A stretch of 64,000 bases of DNA from Rahnella laticis (GTDB taxonomy: Bacteria; Pseudomonadota; Gammaproteobacteria; Enterobacterales; Enterobacteriaceae), in assembly GCF_015644585.1 (NCBI RefSeq), contig NZ_JADOBI010000001.1, forward strand, positions 1 to 64,000, read 5' to 3'. Below, one piece after another: positions 1 through 10,282 of this stretch. Positions within the stretch are counted from its first letter, which is position 1; each line of letters opens with the position of its first letter. The notes beneath the pieces were generated by a model. That model did not search any database. It had not been told where the DNA came from and worked only from the letters and a program-made list of their open reading frames with translations. The translations under genes were made by a program, and so were the position numbers.

Positions 1-436
1 CAGTCAGAAGGGCGTCACGGCGTTTGATAAGTGACTTCAGCTCTCGAATTTCTGGCGGTGGTGCTATCCATGCTGTTGGTTTTTTAAGTTCACCGTAGCG
101 TGCGAGTACGAAGGCATCAACAGTGTCTGTTTTTGTTAAAATGCCCATGCCTTTAGCAAACTCACGGATACGATATGGGTTAACAATAGAGAGGTGAATG
201 CCTGCGTCGTACAGGCTATTACAGAGGATTTCGTGATAAGTGCCGGTAGATTCCAGAGTGATTCTGATATCCTCGAACGAGCACTTTTGTTTACCCAACC
301 AGTCGACGATAGCACTGGCAGAGTTATGGTTATTATCAATAATTTTCGTCTTACGCTTAAGTTTTTCATCAGCGTCACGGATCAATAAACAGATATCTAA
401 TTTCTTCTTACTAATATCAATTCCAACATAATGCAT
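1..436 (-). mobile_element. IS110-family transposase, N-terminal part (runs off left edge)
   Basis: An open frame begins with ATG at 436 behind a GGAGC-type ribosome site and runs leftward out of the window, giving 145 residues without a stop. The protein starts MHYVGIDISKKKLD and has the order of acidic residues expected for the RuvC-like DEDD domain of IS110 transposases: D7 in GIDIS, E62 in LESTGTY, and D104 and D107 in KTDTVDAF. IS110 enzymes recombine a circular intermediate into a target using a RuvC-like domain and a C-terminal serine-containing domain. The latter lies outside the window, so completeness cannot be judged. Confidence 0.88.
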
Positions 437-627
437 GGGGGGCTCCTTTCACATAAACCATCACGCCTATTCGCCTTGTATATACAGAGTCAGAGCTCTT
501 GGTAACCGTCCAATTTCAATGCTGGCGTGAAAGGTGAAACAGAGGGCTTTTACTTAGGTCCAGGATTTTCTCATGAGGCTCGAATCAGGCTCACTCTGTT
601 TCATGTAATGGTAGCTAACCACTACGA
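437..627 (-). other. Non-coding end of the IS110 element, candidate bridge RNA region
   Basis: About 190 bases upstream of the transposase start hold no credible gene. In IS110-group elements the end before the transposase encodes a structured bridge RNA that picks target and donor sites (established for IS621). I infer that this stretch is that end. The outer boundary is uncertain: similarity to a dispersed repeat begins near 628, which suggests the element lies against or inside that repeat. Confidence 0.35.
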
Positions 628-818
628 AAAACAAGATACAAGGCTCTAGCACCGAGAGAAGGCACCGCGCAGCGGCAGGGTTTTGCGCCACGCGCCCAAG
701 CCTCAGAACATGTCCATCGGCCCAGCGACAGCGCGTAGTGATAAAACGCGGGAGTCCAGAGGGAGAAGGTTTATTCTCCCTCTGGTCGGTGTGGGCCGAT
801 GCCCACGACCTTGATTTT
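628..818 (+). repeat. Dispersed two-hairpin repeat, copy A
   Basis: This stretch shares a core with 43575-43760 (same strand) and, less closely, with 43200-43390 (opposite strand). The shared words include GAAGGCACCGCG, AGAACATGTCCATCG and CCAGCGA. The core is followed by a perfect 12-bp hairpin (756-767 with 774-785, loop GGTTTA) and, 5 bases later, a second hairpin (791-796 with 801-806). The stems differ in sequence from those of the other copies but keep the pairing. No protein is likely here. Confidence 0.75.
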
Positions 819-855
819 GAATTAGAATTTAAACCGGAAGCCAGTCAGCAGCCCG

Positions 856-1116
856 CTAAAATTCAACTTCAATATCCCCCACCGGCAGGCAGCAGCAGGG
901 AAGGACATCGCCTTCCGCCACAAACGCCAGGGGTTTCTCACTGTACTCAACCGTCCCGCGAACGAGCTTCATGCGACATGATCCGCAATAACCTTCCCGG
1001 CACTGGTATTCCACTTCAACCTGATGATGCTCAAACACTTCCAGCAAATTCCGGTGGCCGGATTTGCAGGCCAGTTGCTGGCCGGTTGCTGAAAGTGTGA
1101 TCGTCCTGTCCGTCAT
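856..1116 (-). CDS. yfaE: YfaE, 2Fe-2S ferredoxin for ribonucleotide reductase cofactor maintenance
   Basis: This 86-residue plant-type ferredoxin has the cluster motif C39-x4-C44-x2-C47 (YQCREGYCGSC) and a further cysteine run at 74-76 that supplies the fourth ligand. YfaE donates electrons to rebuild and maintain the diferric-tyrosyl radical of the class Ia reductase small subunit NrdB. The start codon lies directly after the nrdB stop with no gap, so it is the third gene of a nrdA-nrdB-yfaE operon, as in E. coli. Length and position agree with the family. Confidence 0.95.
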   Translation of the reverse strand: MTDRTITLSATGQQLACKSGHRNLLEVFEHHQVEVEYQCREGYCGSCRMKLVRGTVEYSEKPLAFVAEGDVLPCCCLPVGDIEVEF

Positions 1117-2247
1117 TTAAAGCTCGAAATCACTCAAATCGTCGGCGTGAACTTCAGAGTCAATCTGGCCGACCAGATAGGAGCTGACTTCCACTTCCTG
1201 CGGCGCAACCTGCACGTTGTCAGAAACCAGCCACGCGTTGATCCATGGGATCGGGTTAGAGCGGGTTTTGAACGGTGCGCTCAGGCCCACGGCCTGCATG
1301 CGGATGTTGGTGATGTATTCCACGTACTGGCACAAAATGTCTTTGTTCAAACCAATCATGGAACCGTCTTTGAACAGATATTCCGCCCAGTCTTTTTCCT
1401 GTTGCGCAGCCAGTACGAACAGGTCATGGCATTCCTGCTCACACTCTTTGGCGATTTCCACCATTTCCGGGTCGTCCTGACCTGAACGCAGCAGGTTCAG
1501 GGCGTGCTGAGTGCCGGTCAGATGCAGCGCTTCGTCGCGGGCGATCATCTTGATGATTTTCGCATTCCCTTCCATCAGTTCGCGCTCAGCAAAGGCAAAC
1601 GAACAGGCGAAGCTGACGTAGAAACGCACGGCTTCCAGCGCGTTAACGCTCATCAGGCAGATGTAGAGTTTCTTCTTCAGTTCACGCAGGTTTACCACCA
1701 CGGTTTTGCCATTCACCTGATGTGTGCCTTCGCCCAGCAGGTGATAGTAACTGGTCATTTCGATCAGCGTGTCGTAGTAACCGGAGATGTCTTTCGCGCG
1801 CTTGAGGATTTCTTCGTTGGTCACGATATCGTCAAACACAATCGCCGGATCGTTCACGATGTTACGGATGATGTGCGTGTAAGAACGAGAGTGAATCGTT
1901 TCTGAAAACGCCCAGGTTTCGACCCAGGTTTCCAGCTCTGGAATGGAAATCAGCGGTAACAGCGCAACGTTCGGGCTGCGTCCCTGAATGGAATCGAGCA
2001 GAGTCTGGTATTTCAGGTTGCTCAGGAAGATGTGTTTTTCGTGATCCGGCAAGGCCTGAAAATCGATACGGTCGCGGGAAACATCAATCTCTTCAGGGCG
2101 CCAGAAGAAGGACAGCTGCTTTTCGATCAGCTTCTCAAAGATCTCATGTTTCTGCTGGTCGAAACGGGCAACGTTGACTGACTGGCCGAAAAACATCGGT
2201 TCCAGCAATTGGTTATTTTTGTTCTGAGAGAAAGTGCTATAAGCCAT
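1117..2247 (-). CDS. nrdB: Ribonucleotide-diphosphate reductase class Ia, beta subunit NrdB
   Basis: This 376-residue R2 subunit houses the diiron-tyrosyl radical used to start reduction of ribonucleotides to deoxyribonucleotides. Iron ligands and radical tyrosine are visible: D85, E116, H119 and Y123 in [10 protein letters not shown], and E and H in ARDEALHLT. The acidic C-terminal tail (DDLSDFEL), which docks on NrdA, is present. An in-frame ATG 15 bases upstream exists, but I chose 2247 because the protein then starts MAYSTFSQ like E. coli NrdB, with GAGGA 4 bases before it. It lies between nrdA and yfaE. Confidence 0.97.
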   Translation of the reverse strand: MAYSTFSQNKNNQLLEPMFFGQSVNVARFDQQKHEIFEKLIEKQLSFFWRPEEIDVSRDRIDFQALPDHEKHIFLSNLKYQTLLDSIQGRSPNVALLPLISIPELETWVETWAFSETIHSRSYTHIIRNIVNDPAIVFDDIVTNEEILKRAKDISGYYDTLIEMTSYYHLLGEGTHQVNGKTVVVNLRELKKKLYICLMSVNALEAVRFYVSFACSFAFAERELMEGNAKIIKMIARDEALHLTGTQHALNLLRSGQDDPEMVEIAKECEQECHDLFVLAAQQEKDWAEYLFKDGSMIGLNKDILCQYVEYITNIRMQAVGLSAPFKTRSNPIPWINAWLVSDNVQVAPQEVEVSSYLVGQIDSEVHADDLSDFEL

Positions 2248-2261
2248 ATTGTCCTCGGACA

Positions 2262-2283
2262 AAAGCCCCGTTTAAGGGGCTTT
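2262..2283 (-). terminator. Hairpin between nrdA and nrdB
   Basis: An 8-bp perfect stem AAAGCCCC/GGGGCTTT with a six-base loop lies in the 64-base nrdA-nrdB gap. There is only a short T run, so it may attenuate or stabilise the nrdA message rather than end transcription. Confidence 0.5.
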
Positions 2284-2311
2284 ATTTAAAATGATAAATC
2301 AAAACAGACGA

Positions 2312-4594
2312 TTAGATTTTGCAGGCACCGCTTTCGCAGTCGTCAGCCACTTCAGCCTTCATATCTTCCTGCACATCGTCAGCACCGTCGCGGGTGTTCT
2401 GATAGTACAGCGTTTTTACGCCGAATTTGTAGGCCGTGAGCAGGTCTTTCAACAACTGTTTCATCGGCACTTTGCTGTTCGGGAAGCGCGACGGGTCGTA
2501 GTTAGTATTCGACGAAATCGCCTGGTCGATGAATTTCTGCATCACGCCAACCAGTTGCAGATAACCGTCGTTGTTTGGCATGTCCCACAGTAATTCGTAC
2601 TGATCTTTCAGACGCTCATACTCAGGCACAACCTGGCGCAGGATGCCGTCTTTCGACGCTTTAATGCTGATGTGGCCGCGCGGTGGCTCGATGCCGTTGG
2701 TAGCATTGGAGATCTGCGAAGACGTCTCGGAAGGCATCAGCGCGGACAGCGTGGAGTTACGCAGGCCGTGGGTTTTGATGCTTTCGCGCAGGGAATCCCA
2801 GTCCAGATGCAGCGGCTCGTCGCAAATTGCATCCAGATCTTTCTTGTACGTATCGACCGGCATGATGCCTTGCGAGTAAGTGGTTTCGTTGAACCACTGG
2901 CATGCGCCTTGTTCTTTCGCCAGTTCGTTGGAGGCTTTCAGCAGGTAATACTGAATGGCTTCGAACGTTTTGTGCGTCAGGTTGTTGGCGCTGCCGTCAG
3001 AATAACGCACGCCATTTTTCGCCAGATAGTACGCGTAGTTGATCACGCCGATACCCAGAGTACGGCGGCCCATCGCACCGCGTTTTGCGGCCTTGATCGG
3101 GTAATCCTGATAATCGAGCAGGGCGTCGAGTGCGCGAACGGCCAGAACCGCCAGCTCTTCCAGATCGTCGAGGCTTTCAATTGCGCCGAGGTTAAAGGCA
3201 GACAGCGTACACAGCGCAATCTCGCCGTTTTCGTCGTTCACGTCGTCCAGCGGTTTGGTTGGCAGCGCGATTTCCAGACACAGGTTGGACTGGCGAACGG
3301 GCGCGATAGCCGGATCAAACGGGCTGTGAGTGTTGCAATGGTCAACGTGCTGAATGTAGATACGGCCGGTAGAAGCACGTTCCTGCATCATCAGTGAGAA
3401 CAGCTCAACCGCTTTCACTTTCTGCTTACGGATGCTGCTGTCTTGCTCGTATTTCTCATACAGACGCTCGAATTCGTCCTGATCGGCAAAGAACGCATCG
3501 TACAGGCCAGGCACGTCGGACGGGCTGAACAGCGTGATATCGCCGCCTTTCACCAGACGCTGATACATCAGTTTGTTGATCTGCACGCCATAGTCCATAT
3601 GACGGACGCGGTTGCCTTCAACACCACGGTTGTTTTTCAGCACCAGCAGGCTTTCTACTTCCAGATGCCACATCGGGTAGAACAAAGTCGCGGCGCCGCC
3701 GCGAACGCCGCCCTGAGAGCAGGACTTCACCGCAGTCTGGAAGTGTTTGTAGAACGGGATACAACCGGTGTGGAACGCTTCGCCGCCACGGATCGGGCTG
3801 CCCAGCGCACGGATGCGACCGGCGTTGATGCCGATACCGGCACGTTGGGAAACGTATTTCACGATGGCGCTGGACGTTGCGTTGATGGAATCCAGGCTGT
3901 CGCCACATTCAATCAGAACGCAGGAGCTGAACTGACGGGTCGGTGTGCGCACGCCAGACATGATCGGCGTAGGCAGGGAAATTTTGAACGTTGAAATTGC
4001 GTCGTAGAAACGTTTGATGTAGTCCAGACGGGTTTCACGCGGGTAGCCGGAGAACAGGCACGCGGCAACCAGAATATAGAGGAACTGTGCGCTCTCGTAG
4101 ATATCGCCGGTCACACGGTTCTGGGCCAGGTATTTCCCTTCGAGCTGTTTGACAGCAGCGTAGGAGAAATTCATGTCGCGCCAGTGGTCAATAAAACTGT
4201 CCATCTGCTCGAACTCTTCAGCCGTGTAGTCTTCCAGCAGATGTTTGTCGTATTTACCCATTTCAACCATGCGGGTGACCTGAGCCAGCAGTTTTGGTGG
4301 TTCAAACTGGCCGTAGGCTTTTTTGCGCAGATGGAAGATCGCCAGACGGGCAGCCAGATATTGGTAATCCGGGGCATCTTTGGAGATTAGATCGGCAGCC
4401 GCTTTGATAATCGTTTCATGAATATCAGCGGTTTTAATCCCGTCATAGAACTGGATGTGTGAACGAAGTTCTACTTGAGAAACTGATACGTTTTGAAGAC
4501 CTTCCGCTGCCCAGTCAATGACACGGTGGATTTTATCAAGGTTGATGCGTTCTGTGCGGCCATCACGTTTAGTAACAAGCAGACTTTGGTTCAT
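2312..4594 (-). CDS. nrdA: Ribonucleotide-diphosphate reductase class Ia, alpha subunit NrdA
   Basis: This 760-residue catalytic subunit (E. coli: 761) converts all four NDPs to dNDPs. It begins MNQSLLVTKRDG, with the ATP-cone activity domain over roughly residues 5-95. The redox and active-site cysteines are visible in SSCVLIECGDS (near 225), SNLCLEIALPT and ALCTLSAFNLG. The C-terminal shuttle pair is in DDCESGACKI. It is the first gene of nrdAB-yfaE, and its promoter region carries NrdR and DnaA boxes (separate entries). Confidence 0.98.
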   Translation of the reverse strand: MNQSLLVTKRDGRTERINLDKIHRVIDWAAEGLQNVSVSQVELRSHIQFYDGIKTADIHETIIKAAADLISKDAPDYQYLAARLAIFHLRKKAYGQFEPPKLLAQVTRMVEMGKYDKHLLEDYTAEEFEQMDSFIDHWRDMNFSYAAVKQLEGKYLAQNRVTGDIYESAQFLYILVAACLFSGYPRETRLDYIKRFYDAISTFKISLPTPIMSGVRTPTRQFSSCVLIECGDSLDSINATSSAIVKYVSQRAGIGINAGRIRALGSPIRGGEAFHTGCIPFYKHFQTAVKSCSQGGVRGGAATLFYPMWHLEVESLLVLKNNRGVEGNRVRHMDYGVQINKLMYQRLVKGGDITLFSPSDVPGLYDAFFADQDEFERLYEKYEQDSSIRKQKVKAVELFSLMMQERASTGRIYIQHVDHCNTHSPFDPAIAPVRQSNLCLEIALPTKPLDDVNDENGEIALCTLSAFNLGAIESLDDLEELAVLAVRALDALLDYQDYPIKAAKRGAMGRRTLGIGVINYAYYLAKNGVRYSDGSANNLTHKTFEAIQYYLLKASNELAKEQGACQWFNETTYSQGIMPVDTYKKDLDAICDEPLHLDWDSLRESIKTHGLRNSTLSALMPSETSSQISNATNGIEPPRGHISIKASKDGILRQVVPEYERLKDQYELLWDMPNNDGYLQLVGVMQKFIDQAISSNTNYDPSRFPNSKVPMKQLLKDLLTAYKFGVKTLYYQNTRDGADDVQEDMKAEVADDCESGACKI

Positions 4595-4659
4595 TCGGGG
4601 TGATACCTCAAAGGTTTATACAGTGCCTGACCTGGCCGTGAAAACACGCGCGACAGCAC

Positions 4660-4707
4660 AAAGAGTCCCTTGTGTGCTGGTCAGGATATAAACACAATAT
4701 ATTGTGG
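4660..4707 (-). promoter_or_regulatory. Pair of NrdR boxes before nrdA
   Basis: The 16-mer at 4692-4707 holds the perfect palindrome CACAATATATTGTG, an essentially consensus NrdR box. A weaker box lies at 4660-4675 (ends in TTGTGT, about 10 of 16 consensus positions). The two centres are 32 bp apart, about three helical turns, which matches the paired-box layout of known nrd promoters. NrdR represses ribonucleotide reductase genes when dATP is high. In the remaining nrdA-ubiG gap up to 5049 I see only the DnaA box. Confidence 0.85.
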
Positions 4708-4776
4708 GTTTGTTATTTTCTGATGACAAGATAGTGACTGAATGGCCCTTTTGCAAGTGAACAAAATGGCCTGTTT

Positions 4777-4785
4777 TGTGGATAA
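4777..4785 (-). promoter_or_regulatory. DnaA box upstream of nrdA
   Basis: TGTGGATAA is the exact complement of the high-affinity DnaA site TTATCCACA. It lies about 185 bases before the nrdA start. DnaA control of nrdAB is known in E. coli, so a regulatory role is likely. Confidence 0.7.
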
Positions 4786-5049
4786 GTTGGGGAGAAATTT
4801 TTGCCTCAAGCCTGAGGAGTCCGTCATTGCTGGCGCGACAAACCTGTCAATATCTGAGATACGATTTTCTTATATTTTTGCGAAAGGTGATCGACTGCCG
4901 GTTTATTAAACGTTAGAAAAAAACGCTATATTGATCTGGATAACTATTCTAAAAAAACATGTTGCGCCTGCCGGATGAACCAACGCCCTAAAAACTAAGG
5001 TTTAAGTGAAATTAAGAGCAGGGATGTTCGGGAAAACTCTGAAGATTTG

Positions 5050-5073
5050 AGCCCGGAACGCATCTTCCGGGCT
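5050..5073 (-). terminator. Possible terminator after ubiG
   Basis: An 8-bp perfect stem AGCCCGGA/TCCGGGCT with an eight-base loop lies 25 bases past the ubiG stop. The T run is poor, so termination is only probable. Confidence 0.5.
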
Positions 5074-5097
5074 TGACGTGGAGGTGATTTCGCGCAC

Positions 5098-5835
5098 TCA
5101 GCTCGCGCTGTTATTTTCAGCCTGGGTATGAATCATGTAATTCACATCGACGTTTGGCCCGAGCTTGAAATGGTCGGTCAGCGGGTTGTAATGCAGCCCC
5201 ATAATGTGGCGTTCAAACAGCGGTGTGCGGTCAATCATGTTCAGCAGCTCTGACGGCTTGATGAACTTTTTAATGTCATGCGTGCCCTTCGGCACCATCT
5301 TCAGCACATATTCTGCGCCAAAAATCGCCATCAGCCAGGCTTTGTTATTGCGGTTGATGGTGGAGAAGAAGACGTGGCCGCCGGGCTTCACCAGACGGGC
5401 GCAGGCCGCAACCACGGACGCCGGATCCGGCACGTGCTCAAGCATTTCCATACAGGTGACCACATCGTATTGCTGTGGATGGGTTTCGGCGTGCGCTTCA
5501 ACCGTTTCCTGCACGTAAGTGACTTTCACACCGCTTTCCAGCGCATGCAGACGCGCGACCTGCAACGGCTCGCCGCCCATGTCCAGACCGGTCACTTCTG
5601 CGCCGGCCACCGCCATGCTTTCACTTAAAATTCCGCCGCCGCAGCCGACGTCGAGAACCTTCTTCCCGAACAGGCCGTCGGCGCGCTCAAGAATGTAGTT
5701 CAGGCGAAGTGGATTAATGCGGTGAAGGGGTTTGAATTCGCCTTCCAGATCCCACCAGCGCGAGGCGACGGCCTCAAACTTGGCGATTTCTTCATGGTCA
5801 ATATTCTGTGGCTTAGAGGCCGGTGTGGTTGTCAT
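5098..5835 (-). CDS. ubiG: UbiG, SAM-dependent O-methyltransferase of ubiquinone synthesis
   Basis: This 245-residue class I methyltransferase carries out both O-methylation steps of ubiquinone synthesis. The SAM-binding motif I is [13 protein letters not shown] (near residues 63-75), and the motif II region is [12 protein letters not shown]. The N-terminus ([19 protein letters not shown]) is typical of UbiG. It is transcribed away from gyrA from a shared 260-bp intergenic region, the same arrangement as in E. coli. Confidence 0.97.
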   Translation of the reverse strand: MTTTPASKPQNIDHEEIAKFEAVASRWWDLEGEFKPLHRINPLRLNYILERADGLFGKKVLDVGCGGGILSESMAVAGAEVTGLDMGGEPLQVARLHALESGVKVTYVQETVEAHAETHPQQYDVVTCMEMLEHVPDPASVVAACARLVKPGGHVFFSTINRNNKAWLMAIFGAEYVLKMVPKGTHDIKKFIKPSELLNMIDRTPLFERHIMGLHYNPLTDHFKLGPNVDVNYMIHTQAENNSAS

Positions 5836-6095
5836 GAGCGTGATGAACTCCTTATATCCAGATGAGCGGATTATACATATTCCGTCCGGTTTGGTTCAGT
5901 TTTGTCGCCGCTGGCTAATCTTTGTACGAATTCACGCGCTTTGCGCAAAGGTTTGAATCATGTTGGATAATACTGCGCAAAAGGGGGAGGTTGTTTTCCA
6001 CGTTTGGCTGGTTTGTGGTATAGTTTTACACCTTTGCGCTATATATGCCTACGTGGGCAGCGGCCATGAATAATCAGTAGAGGGATAGCAGCTCC

Positions 6096-8747
6096 ATGAG
6101 CGACCTTGCCAGAGAAATCACACCGATTAACATCGAAGAAGAGCTGAAAAACTCTTACCTGGATTATGCGATGTCCGTCATTGTCGGACGTGCGCTCCCA
6201 GATGTGCGAGATGGTTTGAAACCGGTGCACCGCCGCGTACTTTTCGCAATGAATGTCCTCGGTAACGACTGGAATAAAGCCTACAAAAAATCGGCCCGTG
6301 TGGTCGGTGACGTTATCGGTAAATATCACCCGCACGGTGATACTGCTGTTTATGACACCATCGTTCGTATGGCTCAGCCTTTCTCACTTCGCTATATGCT
6401 GGTGGACGGGCAGGGTAACTTCGGTTCGGTGGATGGCGATTCCGCCGCCGCCATGCGTTATACCGAAATCCGCATGTCAAAAATTGCACACGAATTGCTG
6501 GCAGACTTAGAAAAAGAAACTGTCGATTTCGTGCCAAACTATGACGGCACCGAACAAATTCCTGCGGTAATGCCAACGCGTATTCCTAACCTGCTGGTTA
6601 ACGGCTCGTCAGGTATCGCGGTCGGTATGGCGACCAATATTCCGCCGCATAACCTCACAGAAGTGATCAACGGCTGTCTGGCGTACATCGAAGATGAAAA
6701 CATCAGCATTGAAGGGCTGATGGAACACATCCCGGGGCCTGACTTCCCGACGGCGGCGATCATCAATGGTCGTCGTGGTATCGAAGAAGCTTACCGTACC
6801 GGCCGTGGCAAAATCTCCATCCGTGCCCGCGCTGAAGTGGAAGCGGACGCCAAAACCGGTCGCGAAACCATCATTGTTCACGAGATCCCGTATCAGGTGA
6901 ACAAAGCCCGTCTGATCGAAAAGATCGCCGAGCTGGTGAAAGAAAAACGTGTCGAAGGCATCAGCGCTCTGCGTGATGAGTCCGACAAAGACGGTATGCG
7001 TATCGTCATCGAAATCAAACGCGACGCCGTCGGTGAAGTGGTTCTGAACAACCTCTATTCACTGACTCAGTTACAGACCTCTTTCGGCATCAACATGGTG
7101 GCATTGCACCAGGGTCAGCCGAAGATTCTCGGTCTGAAAGAAATCCTGTCTGCGTTTGTTCGTCACCGCCGCGAAGTCGTGACGCGCCGTACTATTTTCG
7201 AACTGCGTAAAGCCCGTGACCGTGCGCATATCCTTGAAGCACTGGCGATCGCGCTGGCAAACATCGATCCTATTATCGAACTGATCCGTGCTGCACAATC
7301 TCCGGCTGAAGCGAAAGCGGGCCTGATTGCGCGTTCATGGGATCTGGGTAACGTTGCTGCGATGCTGGCAAGCGCCGGTGATGATGCGGCCCGTCCTGAA
7401 TGGCTGGAACCTGAGTTTGGTATTCACGACGGAAAATACTTCCTGACTGAACAGCAGGCACAGGCGATTCTGGATCTGCGTTTGCAGAAACTGACCGGCC
7501 TTGAGCACGAAAAACTGCTGGATGAATACAAAGAGCTGCTGGTTCAAATCGCCGAGCTTTTGTACATCCTTAACAACCCTGACCGTCTGATGGAAGTCAT
7601 TCGTGAAGAACTGGAAGCGATCCGCGATCAGTATAACGATCCGCGTCGCACCGAAATTACGGCGAACTCTTCTGACATCAACATCGAAGACCTGATCAAT
7701 CAGGAAGACGTTGTGGTGACATTGTCGCATCAGGGTTATGTGAAATATCAGCCTCTGACCGACTATGAAGCGCAGCGTCGCGGTGGTAAAGGCAAGTCAG
7801 CCGCACGTATTAAAGAAGAAGACTTTATCGACCGTCTGCTGGTGGCTAACACCCATGACACCATTCTGATGTTCTCAAGTCGCGGACGTCTGTACTGGAT
7901 GAAAGTCTATCAGTTGCCGGAAGCCAGCCGCGGTGCCCGTGGCCGTCCGATCGTCAACTTACTGCCGCTTGAGCCAAACGAACGTATTACTGCCATTCTG
8001 CCAGTACGCGAGTACGAAGAAGGCCGTCATGTGTTCATGGCCACCGCCAGCGGTACCGTGAAGAAAACTGCTCTGACCGATTTCAGCCGTCCGCGCAGCG
8101 CCGGCATCATCGCTATCAACCTGAACGAGGGTGATGAGCTGATTGGTGTTGACCTGACTGACGGTAAAGATGAAGTCATGCTGTTCTCTGCGGCCGGTAA
8201 AGTGGTGCGCTTCTCTGAAGAAGCCGTCCGCTCGATGGGCCGTACGGCGACCGGTGTTCGCGGTATCCGTCTGGGTGAAGGCGACAGCGTTGTGTCCCTG
8301 ATTATCCCACGCGGCGACGGTTGTATTCTGACTGTGACGCAAAACGGCTTCGGTAAACGTACTGAGTCCACCGAATATCCAACCAAATCCCGCGCAACGC
8401 AGGGCGTTATCTCAATCAAAGTGAGCGAGCGTAACGGACCGGTTGTTGGCGCGATTCAGGTAGATGAAGCGGATCAGATCATGATGATCACCGACGCCGG
8501 TACGCTGGTGCGTACCCGTGTTTCTGAAGTGAGCACCGTAGGCCGTAACACCCAGGGTGTGACGCTTATCCGTACCGCAGAAGAAGAACACGTCGTCGGT
8601 CTGCAACGTGTTGCAGAGCCGGTGGAAGACGAAGAACTGGATGGCGTAGCCACTGAAGCGGGCGAACTGGAAGCGGCACAAGCAGCCGATTTGCCGGACG
8701 ACGCAGAAGGTGAAGACGATCAGCCAGCAGACGACGAAGAAGAATAA
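6096..8747 (+). CDS. gyrA: DNA gyrase subunit A
   Basis: This 883-residue breakage-reunion subunit of type II topoisomerase introduces negative supercoils with GyrB. The catalytic tyrosine is Y122 ([12 protein letters not shown]), and the GyrA box QRRGGKGK is present near residue 560. The C-terminal beta-pinwheel is followed by an acidic tail rich in D and E. The quinolone-determining residue at position 83 is threonine ([10 protein letters not shown]) where E. coli has serine, while D87 is kept. Thr83 is natural in several enterobacteria. The start is supported by the [11 protein letters not shown]-terminus. Confidence 0.98.
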   Translation: MSDLAREITPINIEEELKNSYLDYAMSVIVGRALPDVRDGLKPVHRRVLFAMNVLGNDWNKAYKKSARVVGDVIGKYHPHGDTAVYDTIVRMAQPFSLRYMLVDGQGNFGSVDGDSAAAMRYTEIRMSKIAHELLADLEKETVDFVPNYDGTEQIPAVMPTRIPNLLVNGSSGIAVGMATNIPPHNLTEVINGCLAYIEDENISIEGLMEHIPGPDFPTAAIINGRRGIEEAYRTGRGKISIRARAEVEADAKTGRETIIVHEIPYQVNKARLIEKIAELVKEKRVEGISALRDESDKDGMRIVIEIKRDAVGEVVLNNLYSLTQLQTSFGINMVALHQGQPKILGLKEILSAFVRHRREVVTRRTIFELRKARDRAHILEALAIALANIDPIIELIRAAQSPAEAKAGLIARSWDLGNVAAMLASAGDDAARPEWLEPEFGIHDGKYFLTEQQAQAILDLRLQKLTGLEHEKLLDEYKELLVQIAELLYILNNPDRLMEVIREELEAIRDQYNDPRRTEITANSSDINIEDLINQEDVVVTLSHQGYVKYQPLTDYEAQRRGGKGKSAARIKEEDFIDRLLVANTHDTILMFSSRGRLYWMKVYQLPEASRGARGRPIVNLLPLEPNERITAILPVREYEEGRHVFMATASGTVKKTALTDFSRPRSAGIIAINLNEGDELIGVDLTDGKDEVMLFSAAGKVVRFSEEAVRSMGRTATGVRGIRLGEGDSVVSLIIPRGDGCILTVTQNGFGKRTESTEYPTKSRATQGVISIKVSERNGPVVGAIQVDEADQIMMITDAGTLVRTRVSEVSTVGRNTQGVTLIRTAEEEHVVGLQRVAEPVEDEELDGVATEAGELEAAQAADLPDDAEGEDDQPADDEEE

Positions 8748-8770
8748 GTTTTCTTAGTCGGATAAATGAA

Positions 8771-8800
8771 GGGCATAACTTTGGTTATGCCCTTTTTTTA
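8771..8800 (+). terminator. gyrA rho-independent terminator
   Basis: A 9-bp perfect stem GGGCATAAC/GTTATGCCC with loop TTTG is followed by seven T, 23 bases past the gyrA stop. The next 230 bases are AT-rich and hold no gene that I can support. Confidence 0.92.
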
Positions 8801-9031
8801 TTTAATTTATCATGAATATTAATACCTATTCACTGATGTAATGATGTGAAGTCAAAATATATGCTTTGCTTTTGTCATGATGTTACTATTTTTATGGTCA
8901 ATACTGTTATTTTAAAAATACGATAATTAACCTCGTGAAAAATATTGATTCCTTCTATTCTTATCTTTGTTAAGTCTGAGGTCAGTTGCGTCTTATTTAA
9001 AACAAGATGAAAATTAAAGGATGTATTTAAA

Positions 9032-10282
9032 ATGGAATTCCGAAATCTGACGCCCTTTGCGGCGATGCAGTTCAAAATGCTCGATCTGGAAGATAATGAA
9101 ATTTATGTGGTGGTAATGAAGGCGGGTTACCAGCTGGAGCCTGATGACAGCGGAGGTTATCGTGTGAGGATTTGCGACGATGATTCAGTCAGTCTCAGTG
9201 TTCAGGATGAGTATTTAGGAAAAATAAATACCTCTTCGGTTATACAAGAAAGCGATCTTGCTCCGTATAAACCCGCCTGCGATATCATTGTTACCGGAAG
9301 TGCTTGCGCAGATAACTGTTCCCCGGTATTAAAACAGAACGTTAGTGTGACCATTAATAACGTATCCGGTGATTCTATTTTAGAAAAGAAATTAACTGTC
9401 TATGGAAAACGGGATTTCTTAAAAAATAAAATCACCAAGCAATGGTCACTGACAGAACCCGAGCCGTATATCCGTCAGCCTATTATTTGGGAGGCGGCAT
9501 TTGGCGGTGAATGCCGAATGAATAAATCAGATGAGGGGGCTGATTCCATTCCAAAAGCCGATCAACTGACCGATATCCAGAAAGCCAGCCATCCCGATTC
9601 AGAAAATTTACCGCTCGCTCACAGCGTTTGCGAGAACAACCCGCTCGGTAAAGGATTTATCACGCCATGGTACGCACACGCGACACAAGCTGACCGTTAT
9701 CCTGCACCGCAGATTACCGATCCGCATTATCCATTGACGAGTGAGGATTTTGCATCGCTGATCGCCGGCCGCGCAGACTTAACGGCAAAACAGTTTCAGC
9801 CTGCCGGATTCGGATTTACCGGGCGCGCCTGGCTGCCGCGACGTCTGAAAGCAGGAACCTATGACGAGGAATGGCTGAAAAACCGGCATCCGGGCCTGCC
9901 TGAGGATTTTGATTTTAACTACTGGAATGCGGCTCCCGCAGACCAGCAAATCCCCTATCCGCAACTTTCACTCTCTGTAGCTTTACAAGGTTTTTCCCCG
10001 GATGGCGGGATACGGTTTTCACTTCCGGCTCATGAAGCGTTCGTGCTGTTGCGTATGGACGACGGCACGCTCCTTCCCCGCCAGATGAACCTCGACACAC
10101 TGCATATTGATACCAACAGCCTTAACGTCACCGTGTGCTGGCGCTTTCTGCTGCCTGCCTCCGTGCCGGTTCGGGTGATCGAAGCCCGCTACGAAACGGA
10201 GCCGGAGAAACTGCTGGAGAAACTGTTCGGCTTTTCTATGCCGAAACCCATTACAAACACGGAGGAACCCGCTCATGGCTGA
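9032..10282 (+). CDS. DUF2169 family protein, likely adaptor for the downstream PAAR-Rhs effector
   Basis: This 416-residue protein starts MEFRNLTPFAAMQF and has the DUF2169 layout, including IRQPIIWEAAFGG and the later GFGFTGRAWLPRR region. DUF2169 genes usually sit just before PAAR- or Rhs-containing type VI secretion effectors and are thought to help load them. Here the gene overlaps the Rhs start by 8 bases, so the two are translationally linked. An AAAGGA ribosome site precedes ATG 9032. The first third is AT-richer than the rest. No signal peptide or membrane segment is visible. No other type VI genes lie in the window. Confidence 0.85.
   Translation: MEFRNLTPFAAMQFKMLDLEDNEIYVVVMKAGYQLEPDDSGGYRVRICDDDSVSLSVQDEYLGKINTSSVIQESDLAPYKPACDIIVTGSACADNCSPVLKQNVSVTINNVSGDSILEKKLTVYGKRDFLKNKITKQWSLTEPEPYIRQPIIWEAAFGGECRMNKSDEGADSIPKADQLTDIQKASHPDSENLPLAHSVCENNPLGKGFITPWYAHATQADRYPAPQITDPHYPLTSEDFASLIAGRADLTAKQFQPAGFGFTGRAWLPRRLKAGTYDEEWLKNRHPGLPEDFDFNYWNAAPADQQIPYPQLSLSVALQGFSPDGGIRFSLPAHEAFVLLRMDDGTLLPRQMNLDTLHIDTNSLNVTVCWRFLLPASVPVRVIEARYETEPEKLLEKLFGFSMPKPITNTEEPAHG

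Noticed and set aside
738-1100. 120-residue plus-strand ORF over yfaE
   Set aside because: It is antisense to yfaE and overlaps the hairpins of the dispersed repeat; no ribosome site and no recognisable protein.
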